From: Opitutales bacterium | Lineage (GTDB): Bacteria; Verrucomicrobiota; Verrucomicrobiia; Opitutales; Seribacteraceae | Reading direction: 5' to 3' | Assembly: GCA_028045305.1 (NCBI GenBank) | Contig: JAOFTV010000006.1 | Coordinates: 1-64,000, forward strand | DNA: 64,000 bases | In this document: piece by piece, positions 40,408 through 49,395 of the stretch | Layout of the letters: each line of letters opens with the position of its first letter | How positions within the stretch are numbered: the first letter of the stretch is position 1 | Position numbers and translations under genes: made by a program | The notes under the pieces: model-generated | What the model was told of the DNA's origin: nothing | The model's database searches: none | The model's input: the letters and a program-made list of their open reading frames with translations, nothing else

Positions 40408-42285
40408 TTAACGAACCACCTTCAAGGCGGCACCCGGATAGTCTCCCTTTTTCATTTGCGGGTGGGAAATAAGAAAATTGTTCTCGTCAATCAGGTTGAA
40501 GACATAGTGAGTAACATGAGGAGGTAGAGTGGCTTCCACTTTGGCAGGTTGCTTACCCTTAGCCGAAATTACCTGAGCCTCTAAGGGGAACCATTCGCTA
40601 TCCCTGCTATCTCCGTTCATCGTGTAGATTACCTGAGCCCGGGTAACTTTGGCCCCATTTTCCTTAAAGCGTAAACGCACCCGACGATTGGTCCTCTGTT
40701 CATCAATAACAGAGAGAAGTTGATTAGCCCCAGGTATTTTCACCCTCGTACAGGTAGGATTATAATAGGTCATTCCCGCATCCATACCCTCAAGAAATTC
40801 AAGCAATTCTACATTCATCGAGTTCGCAAGTTCGGGAAGTTTTTGGCTAAGATCAACTTTCTCTTCCCAATCCACCCGCTTGCCTTGGGAATCATACAAC
40901 TGATAAAGCTCCAGGCGTGGACGTTCATAGACATGGTTGTAAATCAATTTATATCCATTTTTCAAATGGGCGGACTGTTGACAATATCCATTGGGGAAAT
41001 GCCAGAACATCGATTCTCTAGGTTTATTCGTTTGTGGACTGATTATCCTTTTATCATCTTGGGGATCGACTAACAGCATATCTCCGAGATCACTCCCATC
41101 GAGAATTTGGCCCGCATTGGGGGGTGTATTTGTCCACCCAAGAATTGTGGGATGAAGGTCTAAACCATTGACGACCACATCGCTTTCAACGGCACTTGGA
41201 ATATTGGGACCGGCAATGATGAAGGGCACACGGATTCCACCCTCTCGAATATAAATCTTTCCTTTATCAAGGGGTAAATTATCCGTAAATACCTCCTCAT
41301 GGTGTCCTTCCATACCGCCGTTATCTGAGGTAAATACGAGGTAGGTATTTTCCACCAGTTTGTGACCCGGCCAGCGTGGATCATCTGTGCGCTCCAAATA
41401 CTTCAACATTTTACCAATGTAATGATCGAGAGATTCAACCATGGCACAATAATACGGATTTCGTTGGCCCTCCAAGAGCCAGCCTTTCGGATTTGTTGGG
41501 TAGTCCACCCCCAGTTTCTCACAGTATTTTCTCAAGAGTTCCTGACTTCTTGATTGCAAAGGCGAATGAACCAACCAGCTGGCATAATAAAGGAAAAAGG
41601 GTGAGTTCTTATTTTCACTAAGAAATCGAAGAGCTTCCTCGGTTACATGGTCCCGAGGGAATCCGGCCTCGTCCAAACGGTAAGGGTCTTCACTCTTCCT
41701 GGAAGCAAAACTGTCCAATCGATTAGGCATTCCGTTTTGAACGCCCCGGGCTTGTGGGTTACCGGCATAGTGACTGGTAAAATCAAATCCCTCGTCGCTT
41801 GGTTGCGGAAAGGCATAATGTTGGACCGCGATGTGCCACTTCCCTACATGGCCAGTTCGATATCCATTCAACTTCAAAGCCTCGGCAATGGTAATTTCTT
41901 TTGTATCCATACCTCCACGGCACCAGGGAGCAATAAATGAATTTTGGGGATGAAAAGCAGAGAGAGGTTTCCCTGATGCAACCGTGGTGCTCATAGTGCG
42001 TGCGGGATGCTTCCCACTCATTATCGCACATCTACTCGGGCTACAAACTGGTGCCGGAGAGTAACCGTTACGAAAAAGCACGCCACGCTTGGCTAATTTA
42101 TCCAAGTTGGGAGTCTCATAAGGACAGGGCTCGTCCAGGTCATAACAAACTACATCCTGCCAACCCAAATCATCCACCAGCATTAATAAAACATTTGGCT
42201 TGGCCGGACGTTTATCCTCACCTTGCAACCACAGACCGGCTCCAATAAAACAAACCAAACCAACTAATCTTTTCATCTCAATCAT
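40408..42285 (-). CDS. Secreted type I sulfatase
   Basis: This 625-residue protein has an N-terminal signal segment (LVGLVCFIGAGLWLQG). The alkaline-phosphatase-like sulfatase fold is marked by NVLLMLVDDLGW (metal-binding Asp pair) and by CSPSRCAIMSG, whose cysteine (about residue 81) would be converted to formylglycine. Further markers are GKWH, TSDNGG and PFIIAGP. The start at 42285 is supported by a purine-rich GGAAAG upstream and by the ATGA overlap with the stop of the preceding gene; ATG at 42276 is the alternative. It is translationally coupled to a glycosidase-like gene, which suggests both act on one sulfated polysaccharide. No sulfatase-maturating enzyme is in the window. Confidence 0.93.
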   Translation of the reverse strand: MIEMKRLVGLVCFIGAGLWLQGEDKRPAKPNVLLMLVDDLGWQDVVCYDLDEPCPYETPNLDKLAKRGVLFRNGYSPAPVCSPSRCAIMSGKHPARTMSTTVASGKPLSAFHPQNSFIAPWCRGGMDTKEITIAEALKLNGYRTGHVGKWHIAVQHYAFPQPSDEGFDFTSHYAGNPQARGVQNGMPNRLDSFASRKSEDPYRLDEAGFPRDHVTEEALRFLSENKNSPFFLYYASWLVHSPLQSRSQELLRKYCEKLGVDYPTNPKGWLLEGQRNPYYCAMVESLDHYIGKMLKYLERTDDPRWPGHKLVENTYLVFTSDNGGMEGHHEEVFTDNLPLDKGKIYIREGGIRVPFIIAGPNIPSAVESDVVVNGLDLHPTILGWTNTPPNAGQILDGSDLGDMLLVDPQDDKRIISPQTNKPRESMFWHFPNGYCQQSAHLKNGYKLIYNHVYERPRLELYQLYDSQGKRVDWEEKVDLSQKLPELANSMNVELLEFLEGMDAGMTYYNPTCTRVKIPGANQLLSVIDEQRTNRRVRLRFKENGAKVTRAQVIYTMNGDSRDSEWFPLEAQVISAKGKQPAKVEATLPPHVTHYVFNLIDENNFLISHPQMKKGDYPGAALKVVR

Positions 42286-44060
42286 CTCTTTCCTTTCCCT
42301 ATTTTGGATGGCAAAAAGTCCACCCTAGTAAACTTATTCATCCGAGGAATACTTACATTCAAAACACCATCCTGTACCCGATATGGCCCAAGTTCAAACA
42401 ACTCTACATCCTCATCCTCACCCGTGGTTGGGTTGATATTTTTGGTGGTTACATCGACTTTATAATAAGAACCATTGGTAAATCCTTCCCCCCGAAAATC
42501 CCGTCGTGATTTTGAATGATTAAACCGTTTACCTTGCTGGATTTTTGCGGGGATGGAAACCTTGGCATCGGCAATTCCCGAACCACCACTAGAATAAATC
42601 AAATTGGTAAATATTTTCTTCGTCCGATTCCAGGTGGAAACGCGGTATCGTTCATTCCCTGTATAACCGGGTCCAGAAACCGATAAATCGTTTCCTACCT
42701 CCCCAGCCATGGCATGTCGGATAACCTCATCTCTGGCTCCACCTGCCTGAGAAAACCACTTCCAAATATAAAACTGTATGTGATTAGGATCAGGAGGATT
42801 TTGATAATCTTTGATGGTGAAATTTTTTCCCTGCCCATCTGAAACTTTAAAATTCTGATCTGCACCACGCAGAGAAACTTTCTGTGTAATGATTGCTGGG
42901 CCACCATCGGAAGCAGGAATGACTAAGTCGGGTCTTAATTCTCCCACCCGGCCATTGTAATCGCGCCTCTTGGTAAGCCCCATAGCCCATGGGCTTTCAT
43001 TATCAGTCCATAAAAAATTCATTACATTCATTCCCCGTTCCATAGATTTTCCCATCAAGGTAAGGGTCTTGTAAAAACTATCGACCTCATCTTTTCGACC
43101 ATCGCCATTCACATCAGCACTCAGGATCATCGACCCAAGCTTACCGTCGTTCCAATTCACCCAAGCCTCGGCGGAAACGATTGGTTTCCACCAGTAGCCC
43201 TCACGGTCTAATTTTTTCCGAACCAAGTCATAATTACCCCAAGTCGAAGTAATATAACTACCATCCATCATCCCATAGCCGTCATGGTGGTCGGAAACAT
43301 TAATATTTAAAGAATCTACGATATCGAGCAGGGCATGGTTACGAACTTTCTGCTCAAAATAATCATCCACCGCCTGTCCACCCAATCCCTTTAATCCATC
43401 GATGACCGGACAACCCTGGCAAGGAGAAGTTCCTGAGGTGGAAATTAATACAGAAGTAGCAGGCTCTTGGTTGTAGACCCCACGAACCGCCTTCGCTCCC
43501 TTGATAAAGATTTCATTGTGTAAAAATTCAACATCTGCACCCGGCAGAATGCTCTTTAAATTAGTTTCATGCCCGAGTTGCCAGGAATGTACGCGTCCCT
43601 TGAAATGTTTGGCTAACCTCGAAAGAAAAGCATTAAAATGATCGGGCTTTGGCCTGCGTCCTCCATTAGGAGCAATTTCTGATGCCCAACCGGGTGTACC
43701 AAAGAAAACAAATTCAACAAACAATCCCTTCTCGTTTGACATATCGACCACCTGATCGAACATTTTCAAACCGCCAGATGGATTATTTTGATAATCGCAA
43801 TGCTTCTCGCTTGGTTCCACCTGTGACCATGCCACCCAAAACATAACATAACTGCTGTGCTCCCCAAGGATCGGGCGGGTCATTTCATATTTATTATTGA
43901 GCGGCCTCGAAACAGACGGCTGCCAACGCACACCTACCTGCATGTGATCGGTGGTCCATTCAAAGGCAGGCTTACCTGCCAGTGTCGATACACCCAAGGT
44001 CAAAAGGAGAGTAAAATAAGGTTGAAGCAAAATGTTTCGTTTCCTCAATTGATTATTCAT
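42282..44060 (-). CDS. Exported clan GH-A-like glycoside hydrolase or relative
   Basis: This 592-residue protein has a signal segment (YFTLLLTLGVSTLAG) and then a probable (beta/alpha)8 barrel. FWVAWSQVEPSE and FVEFVFFGTPGWASE resemble early barrel strands of GH39-like enzymes. SWQLGHETN places a glutamate (about residue 164) where the acid/base of clan GH-A follows an asparagine; here histidine replaces that asparagine. IVSAEAWVNW (Glu about 296) is a candidate nucleophile. A C-terminal beta-rich region follows (RVDFLPSK near the end). The family was not identified. The 4-bp overlap with the downstream sulfatase indicates one operon for a sulfated glycan. Confidence 0.7.
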   Translation of the reverse strand: MNNQLRKRNILLQPYFTLLLTLGVSTLAGKPAFEWTTDHMQVGVRWQPSVSRPLNNKYEMTRPILGEHSSYVMFWVAWSQVEPSEKHCDYQNNPSGGLKMFDQVVDMSNEKGLFVEFVFFGTPGWASEIAPNGGRRPKPDHFNAFLSRLAKHFKGRVHSWQLGHETNLKSILPGADVEFLHNEIFIKGAKAVRGVYNQEPATSVLISTSGTSPCQGCPVIDGLKGLGGQAVDDYFEQKVRNHALLDIVDSLNINVSDHHDGYGMMDGSYITSTWGNYDLVRKKLDREGYWWKPIVSAEAWVNWNDGKLGSMILSADVNGDGRKDEVDSFYKTLTLMGKSMERGMNVMNFLWTDNESPWAMGLTKRRDYNGRVGELRPDLVIPASDGGPAIITQKVSLRGADQNFKVSDGQGKNFTIKDYQNPPDPNHIQFYIWKWFSQAGGARDEVIRHAMAGEVGNDLSVSGPGYTGNERYRVSTWNRTKKIFTNLIYSSGGSGIADAKVSIPAKIQQGKRFNHSKSRRDFRGEGFTNGSYYKVDVTTKNINPTTGEDEDVELFELGPYRVQDGVLNVSIPRMNKFTRVDFLPSKIGKGKR

Positions 44061-44153
44061 AAAAGCAGATTCAGTTAAAAGAATGAATCACCTAATATAA
44101 GGATATTCTCGAGAACAAGGCTTATTCGTTCGATATTCCAACCTTTTTCATTC

Positions 44154-45398
44154 ATGAATGGCTGGATCGGAACCAAACTTATGTCCCCTCCCCCAAGTCA
44201 ACAGTCCATTGCCCGGCGAACCTTTCATCTCGACCTGATAAACAGTTCGATGAGTGGAATACTGGAGGTGGGTTTCGGAACCTTTGCCATCCTCATTGCC
44301 ATTCGTTTTCTCGATGCATCCGATACGATTAAAGCGATCCTTGCCTCTGGAGTATCCGCCGGCTTATTACTTGTTCCATACATGCAAAGATTGGCGGCTT
44401 GGACCGCCTTATCCACCAGTACTTTTTGTGCTTTTTTAATGCTAGTTTCTTCGGCTTGCTTGTTTTTAGCCGCTCAAATCAAAGACCCCTGGGCTCTAGC
44501 AATCTCTTTATTTCTGGCCCAAGTATGCTTTTCACAACTTCCGGGCTTTATGATCCAAGTATATTCCCGCAACTATGGATCAAATGAGCGCGGAAAAAAA
44601 TTAGCATGGAATTTCATTCTTTCTGCTGCCATTGGCATGGTACTATCCTACGGAGGAGGAACCTACCTCGATACTGAATCTGCTGATCCCGGATGGGTTT
44701 TTCAAGCCATGGCTTTAGTTTCCCTTGGATCTGCCGTCGCACTCTTTTTAATTCCCTCACAGCCTATTACTAAAGGGAATCGAAACCCAGGCTTATTGGA
44801 TAGCTTAAAATTGCTTAAGGAAGATCGATTGTTTGCGAGCATGTTACTCGCGTGGATGGTTATGGGTCTGGGAATTATCATGACTTTACCCCTGCGGGTG
44901 GAGTACCTTAGCGGTTCTGGCGGGCTCGATTTGAGTAACGAACAAATCGCCCTGGTCACGGTGGTAATCTTTTCTGTCGCCCGAATTATTAGTTCACGCC
45001 TGTGGGGAGAACTTTTTGACCGTATTCGTTTCTTGTTTTTTCGCATCTCTCTCAACCTTATCCTCATCGCTGCCACCCTGGTTTATTTTCATGCCGATGG
45101 ATTCCTCGGGGTATCTTTGGGTGCGATGCTTGCAGGAGTAGGAGTTGGAGGTTCCAAAATTGCATGGAGCCTGTGGGTTACCAAACTTGCGCCTGAAGGA
45201 ATGGAAGCCAGGTACATGGGTGCTCATGTTGCCCTAACTGGACTTCGCGGGGCACTTGCTCCTTTTCTAGGTTATTGGATGCTTAGTCTGATGGGCTACA
45301 AAGGTGTGGCCTGGTTCTCAGTTGCTTTGGTCACTCTATCCACCCTGCTCTTCCTGCGTCTATTTACCCATCAAAGAGCAAAAGAAAAGGGATTGTAA
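44154..45398 (+). CDS. Major facilitator superfamily transporter
   Basis: About twelve hydrophobic segments fill the 414 residues, with a central cytoplasmic loop (PSQPITKGNRNPGLLDSLKLLKEDR), as in MFS permeases. Basic motifs follow transmembrane segments (GELFDRIR after a helix is the likely MFS motif A equivalent in the second half). The substrate cannot be read from the sequence. A sugar or oligosaccharide is suggested only by the divergent glycosidase-sulfatase pair 93 bp away. The ATG at 44154 lies inside a perfect 12-bp palindrome (44149-44160), and an ATG at 44181 is an alternative start. Confidence 0.8.
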   Translation: MNGWIGTKLMSPPPSQQSIARRTFHLDLINSSMSGILEVGFGTFAILIAIRFLDASDTIKAILASGVSAGLLLVPYMQRLAAWTALSTSTFCAFLMLVSSACLFLAAQIKDPWALAISLFLAQVCFSQLPGFMIQVYSRNYGSNERGKKLAWNFILSAAIGMVLSYGGGTYLDTESADPGWVFQAMALVSLGSAVALFLIPSQPITKGNRNPGLLDSLKLLKEDRLFASMLLAWMVMGLGIIMTLPLRVEYLSGSGGLDLSNEQIALVTVVIFSVARIISSRLWGELFDRIRFLFFRISLNLILIAATLVYFHADGFLGVSLGAMLAGVGVGGSKIAWSLWVTKLAPEGMEARYMGAHVALTGLRGALAPFLGYWMLSLMGYKGVAWFSVALVTLSTLLFLRLFTHQRAKEKGL

Positions 45399-45460
45399 AT
45401 TCTTTGAGCTAAATGGAGTTGTCGATTGACGAAGAGGTTGTGGTTGCTTTGATATAAATC

Positions 45461-46072
45461 ATGAACATCCGTTTGTGTACATTTTTCATTTTTGTCCTTT
45501 CCTGCAGCCAACCTTTACTGGCTAAGTCTGGTTTGGGAGAGTACTACTATGGTTTCGGATATAGCGTTGTCGATGGATCTGGCGATTTGGAGAGAAAAGG
45601 GAATTTTTTGCGTCTAAGTGCTCATGGGCTTAATGATTCAGCTTCTGACCTTTCAGCTTATGTTGATTATGGGAGCGTCGACTCTAATGGTACTGACGGA
45701 ACTTCATGGAATTTAGGCGTTAATTACTTGGTTCACTATGAAGATTTAACTGGACCGAATTCTCGTCTACATCCTTTCGTTGGTCTAGGGTTTTCATACT
45801 TAGACGAGGAAACACCCATTCGGCTAAAAGAAGACGGGTTTTTATGGAGCCTTTTTTTAGGCTCCGAGTTGAAAATCACAAATTCCCTCTCCGCTTTTTT
45901 AGGTGGCACTTTCTATGGTTTATGGTCTGAATTCGGAACCAACGATTTGACCATAGATTCAGGATTAACTTGGTGGATCGACAATGAGCATGGGGTACTC
46001 TTTGAATACGCCCATTCTTTGGATGCCGAACTTAACCAGTTTACAATCAAATACCTCTATTGCTGGCAGTAA
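45461..46072 (+). CDS. Small outer-membrane beta-barrel protein
   Basis: This 203-residue protein has a signal peptide (FFIFVLSCSQPLLA, cleavage likely before KSG). Alternating amphipathic strands with aromatic girdles follow: YYYGFGYSVV, LSAYVDYGS, SWNLGVNYLVHY, PFVGLGFSYL, LWSLFLGSEL, LGGTFYGLW and GVLFEYAHSL. It ends in FTIKYLYCWQ, an aromatic C-terminal strand of the kind recognised by the BAM machinery. The pattern fits an eight-stranded OmpA/OmpW-like barrel. Function is unknown. It is followed 30 bp later by the patB-like gene. Confidence 0.7.
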   Translation: MNIRLCTFFIFVLSCSQPLLAKSGLGEYYYGFGYSVVDGSGDLERKGNFLRLSAHGLNDSASDLSAYVDYGSVDSNGTDGTSWNLGVNYLVHYEDLTGPNSRLHPFVGLGFSYLDEETPIRLKEDGFLWSLFLGSELKITNSLSAFLGGTFYGLWSEFGTNDLTIDSGLTWWIDNEHGVLFEYAHSLDAELNQFTIKYLYCWQ

Positions 46073-46102
46073 TAATGTTTCTGTCTTGCAGGCATTTTCC
46101 GG

Positions 46103-47260
46103 TTGAATAAAAAGTCATGGTTTGATGATTGTCCCGACCGTCGGGACAGACCCAGTTTAAAATGGGGAAAATATCTAGGAAGAGATGTCCTGCCACTTTG
46201 GGTTGCCGACATGGACTTTCGGGCACCGCCGGCAGTTGTTGAAGCGGCAATCAAGGAAGCCGAATTTGGGAATTTCGGTTATGCTAAGTGCCATACGGAG
46301 CTTACTGAAGCCGTCCTTGAATACACCAATCGTTTATATAACTGGAAAATTGATCCCAACTGGATCGTTTGGCTACCCGGCATGGTATGTGCCCTCAATG
46401 TTTGTTGCCGCATGCAACAAGGCAATGCCAACCAGGTACTTACCCATGTACCCGTCTATCCACCCTTTCTCTCGGCTCCGGGAAACTTTGGGTTAACCTG
46501 CACTCATCTTCCCCTGAGACTCCAGGGCAATCGTTTCTCCATGGATTTCGATCTCATGGACAACACACCTACCCAACCGGGTGATCTTTTTCTTCTCTGC
46601 CATCCTCACAATCCAGTAGGTACCGCTTTTAATAACGATGAACTCGAGCGGTTTTCCCGTTGGGCAGAGGAAAGAGAATTACTTGTTTGCTCCGACGAAA
46701 TCCATTGTGATCTACTCCTCGAGCCAAGGCTCAAACATCTCCCGTTGGCCAACCTCAACCCAAAAATTGCTGAGCGCACCATCACCTTGATGGCTCCCAG
46801 TAAAACTTATAACCTTCCCGGTTTTGGTTGTTCCTTTGCGGTAATTTCCAATCCCGACATTCGTTTACGCTTCAAGAAAGCCATGGCCGGTATCGTGCCT
46901 GACCCTCCAGCCATGGGGTTTCGTTTGGCTGAAATTGCTTATCGGCACGGAGAAGAATGGCGTCAGGCACTGCTCAAATATTTGCGTGAAAATCGAGATT
47001 TTGCCCTCGAACGCTTACACAAAATGACCGGGCTAACTCCCTACTCTCCCGAGGCTACGTATTTACTTTGGATAGATGCCCGTGATCTTAAAGCTGAGAA
47101 TCCGCATCGCTTTTTCGAAGAACATGGAGTTGGCCTTTCGGATGGTTCTGACTTTGGATCTCCCGGCTTTTTACGCCTAAACCTTGGATGCTCTAAAAGT
47201 TTGCTCGAACAAGCACTGGATCGGATGGAACGGGCGTGTTCCTCCATGGTTCAAAAATGA
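46103..47260 (+). CDS. PatB/MalY-type PLP-dependent cystathionine beta-lyase or aminotransferase
   Basis: This 385-residue fold-type I PLP enzyme opens with the PatB-like lead PDRRDRPSLKWGKY and VLPLWVADMDF. It has FLLCHPHNPVGTAF (Asn contacts PLP), SDEIHCDLLL, and APSKTYNLPGFG, whose lysine forms the internal aldimine. Members cleave cystathionine or related C-S substrates. The TTG at 46103 is the only start codon that keeps the conserved lead, and there is no obvious Shine-Dalgarno sequence. Its last bases overlap ligA as ATGA, so it heads the patB-ligA-ribBA-ribH-nusB run. A perfect inverted repeat lies in its first codons. Confidence 0.88.
   Translation: MNKKSWFDDCPDRRDRPSLKWGKYLGRDVLPLWVADMDFRAPPAVVEAAIKEAEFGNFGYAKCHTELTEAVLEYTNRLYNWKIDPNWIVWLPGMVCALNVCCRMQQGNANQVLTHVPVYPPFLSAPGNFGLTCTHLPLRLQGNRFSMDFDLMDNTPTQPGDLFLLCHPHNPVGTAFNNDELERFSRWAEERELLVCSDEIHCDLLLEPRLKHLPLANLNPKIAERTITLMAPSKTYNLPGFGCSFAVISNPDIRLRFKKAMAGIVPDPPAMGFRLAEIAYRHGEEWRQALLKYLRENRDFALERLHKMTGLTPYSPEATYLLWIDARDLKAENPHRFFEEHGVGLSDGSDFGSPGFLRLNLGCSKSLLEQALDRMERACSSMVQK
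46130..46148. repeat. Perfect 8-bp inverted repeat in the patB-like leader codons
   Basis: TGTCCCGA, a 3-base loop CCG, then TCGGGACA form a perfect GC-rich hairpin from the ninth codon of the patB-like gene, encoding part of CPDRRDR. It could hinder initiation from the weak TTG start or be coincidental, since PDRR is also conserved protein sequence. Confidence 0.5.
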
Positions 47261-49341
47261 GTGCCTCCAAAACGGATAAATTAAAAACCCAAAGGCTTGA
47301 GAAGTTACGAGCCGAAATCAAGCGGCACGACGAACTCTACTATCGATTAGCTCAACCAGGTATTTCCGACCAACTCTACGATGAGAAAAAACGGGAACTG
47401 GAAAAATTAGAGGCAGAAATCGATCCACTGGGGTTATTTTCCAAAAGCTCTGAGCATTCCAACGAGGCTACGCCTTCCGTCGTTGGGGACGATCGTCTGG
47501 AATCCTTTTCTTCGCATCGCCACCTCAAACCGATGCTCAGCTTGGATAATACTTACGACGAGGAAGAATTCTTTGAATTCGATCAACGATTAAGGAGAAT
47601 TTTTGAAACCGAAAAACTTTCCTATGTGGTCGAACCCAAGATTGATGGAGTCGCTATCTCCCTGACTTATAAGAATGGAAAACTGGTGACCGCCACCACT
47701 CGTGGAAATGGTGTGGAAGGAGATATCGTAACCCAAAACCTCGAACACCTTGAACATTTACCCCATCAATTAAACGGATCAAATCTGCCAGAACTCATTG
47801 AAATTCGTGGAGAAATTTATATGAGTCATCAAGAATTCGAGCGTATCAACAGAGGGAGGGAAAAAGACGAACTTTCGCTTTATGCCAATCCACGCAACCT
47901 TGCTGCAGGCACCATCAAATTGCTCGACCCCAAGGAAGCAAGAAAACGAAAACTGGAAATTGTTCTCTATGGTCTGGGAGCATGCACTCCGGAAAACCAT
48001 TTTTCCAACCTTTCTGAATTTCATCAGGCTCTCTCGCATTGGGGTGTACCCTCGGTGGAATACTTTCGCAAAGTTGACCATGCAGGTGACGCATGGAAAT
48101 CCATTCAGGAACTTGATCAATTAAGGCATAGCTACGGTTATCCCACCGATGGAGCGGTAATTAAACTAAACTCCTTTGCCCTGCAAACAGAGGCGGGCCA
48201 CACCTCCAAATCTCCCCGCTGGGCGATTGCTTATAAATTCGAGACTGAACGGCAGGAAACCATCCTTGAAGCCATTCATTTACAGGTTGGTCGAACTGGA
48301 GCGATTACCCCAGTCGCCCACCTTGCTCCTGTCCAATTAGCTGGCACTCAGGTTTCGCGGGCCAGCCTGCACAATGCAGACGAAATCTCGCGTAAGGATA
48401 TACGGGTGGGAGATCATGTTATTGTTGAAAAAGCTGGAGAGATTATTCCTCAGGTTGTCGAGGTGGTTCTTGCCAAAAGACCTGCGAATAGTTCCCCTTA
48501 TATTTTTCCCACAACTTGTCCTGTTTGCACAACCCCACTCGAACGAGTAGATGGAGAAGCAGCCTGGAAATGTCCCAATCCACTCTGTACCGAACAGGTA
48601 AAAGGAAGATTGCGCTACTTTGCTTCCCGGGGATGTATGGATATCGATCATCTTGGCGAGGCGGTGGTGGACCAACTGGTCGACCGTAAAATGGTGCGTC
48701 AAACATCTGACCTCTTTAGTCTAAGCAAAGAACAATTTTTACAACTCGAAGGCTTTGCAGAAAAGTCTGCAGAAAACCTCGTCCAAGCGATCGAAAAAAG
48801 TAAACAGCAGGAGCTTTGGCGATTAATATGTGCCCTAGGTATTAAGCATGTAGGGTCCGCCGCCGCCAAAGATCTCGCCCGAAACTTCCGCTCACTGCCA
48901 AACTTAGCTAAAGCAGAACTTGTCGATTTGATCGCAATTGATGGGATTGGAGAAATTATGGCCCAAAGCGTGGGAGAATTCTTTAAGAATTCTGAAAACC
49001 TATCCATGCTCGAAAAATTTGCCCAGTACGGATTATCCCCAGAACTCGAAGTTGATGAATCAACCGGGACTCCATGGACTGGAAAATCTTTTGTTCTAAC
49101 TGGCTCACTCACATCAATGACCCGGGAAGAAGCCGGTTCCCAAATTGAATCCCTCGGTGGAAAGCCCACCTCCAGCGTAAGCAAACGAACCTCCTGCCTG
49201 GTAGCCGGACCAGGAGCAGGGTCCAAACTTGAAAAGGCGAAAAAACTTGGGGTTCATGTGATCGACGAACCCGCCTTTCTTGCATTGCTGGAAAACCCAC
49301 AATCTTTCTTATTTAATCTGCACGGGACCGAATTGGATTGA
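47257..49341 (+). CDS. ligA: NAD-dependent DNA ligase LigA
   Basis: LigA seals nicks in DNA during replication and repair, using NAD. The order is standard: N-terminal Ia domain (DELYYRLAQPGISDQLYDEK), the adenylation lysine in PKIDGVAISL (about residue 128), an OB-fold region, and a four-cysteine zinc finger (CPVC, CPNPLC, about residues 420-445). Helix-hairpin-helix repeats (IDGIGEIMAQSV) follow, then a C-terminal BRCT domain (about residues 607-694, GKSFVLTGSL). The ATG at 47257 overlaps the stop of the patB-like gene as ATGA and gives 694 residues. An in-frame ATG at 47236 would add seven residues and deepen the overlap. Confidence 0.96.
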   Translation: MSASKTDKLKTQRLEKLRAEIKRHDELYYRLAQPGISDQLYDEKKRELEKLEAEIDPLGLFSKSSEHSNEATPSVVGDDRLESFSSHRHLKPMLSLDNTYDEEEFFEFDQRLRRIFETEKLSYVVEPKIDGVAISLTYKNGKLVTATTRGNGVEGDIVTQNLEHLEHLPHQLNGSNLPELIEIRGEIYMSHQEFERINRGREKDELSLYANPRNLAAGTIKLLDPKEARKRKLEIVLYGLGACTPENHFSNLSEFHQALSHWGVPSVEYFRKVDHAGDAWKSIQELDQLRHSYGYPTDGAVIKLNSFALQTEAGHTSKSPRWAIAYKFETERQETILEAIHLQVGRTGAITPVAHLAPVQLAGTQVSRASLHNADEISRKDIRVGDHVIVEKAGEIIPQVVEVVLAKRPANSSPYIFPTTCPVCTTPLERVDGEAAWKCPNPLCTEQVKGRLRYFASRGCMDIDHLGEAVVDQLVDRKMVRQTSDLFSLSKEQFLQLEGFAEKSAENLVQAIEKSKQQELWRLICALGIKHVGSAAAKDLARNFRSLPNLAKAELVDLIAIDGIGEIMAQSVGEFFKNSENLSMLEKFAQYGLSPELEVDESTGTPWTGKSFVLTGSLTSMTREEAGSQIESLGGKPTSSVSKRTSCLVAGPGAGSKLEKAKKLGVHVIDEPAFLALLENPQSFLFNLHGTELD

Positions 49342-49395
49342 GCAAAACTCAGGCTTATTTTAGAGTTTATTGCTTTAATCTTTAGTTCTTTTACC

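Noticed and set aside
49342-49395. FMN riboswitch before ribBA
   Set aside because: The 54-base gap after ligA is too short and has none of the conserved RFN-element sequence.
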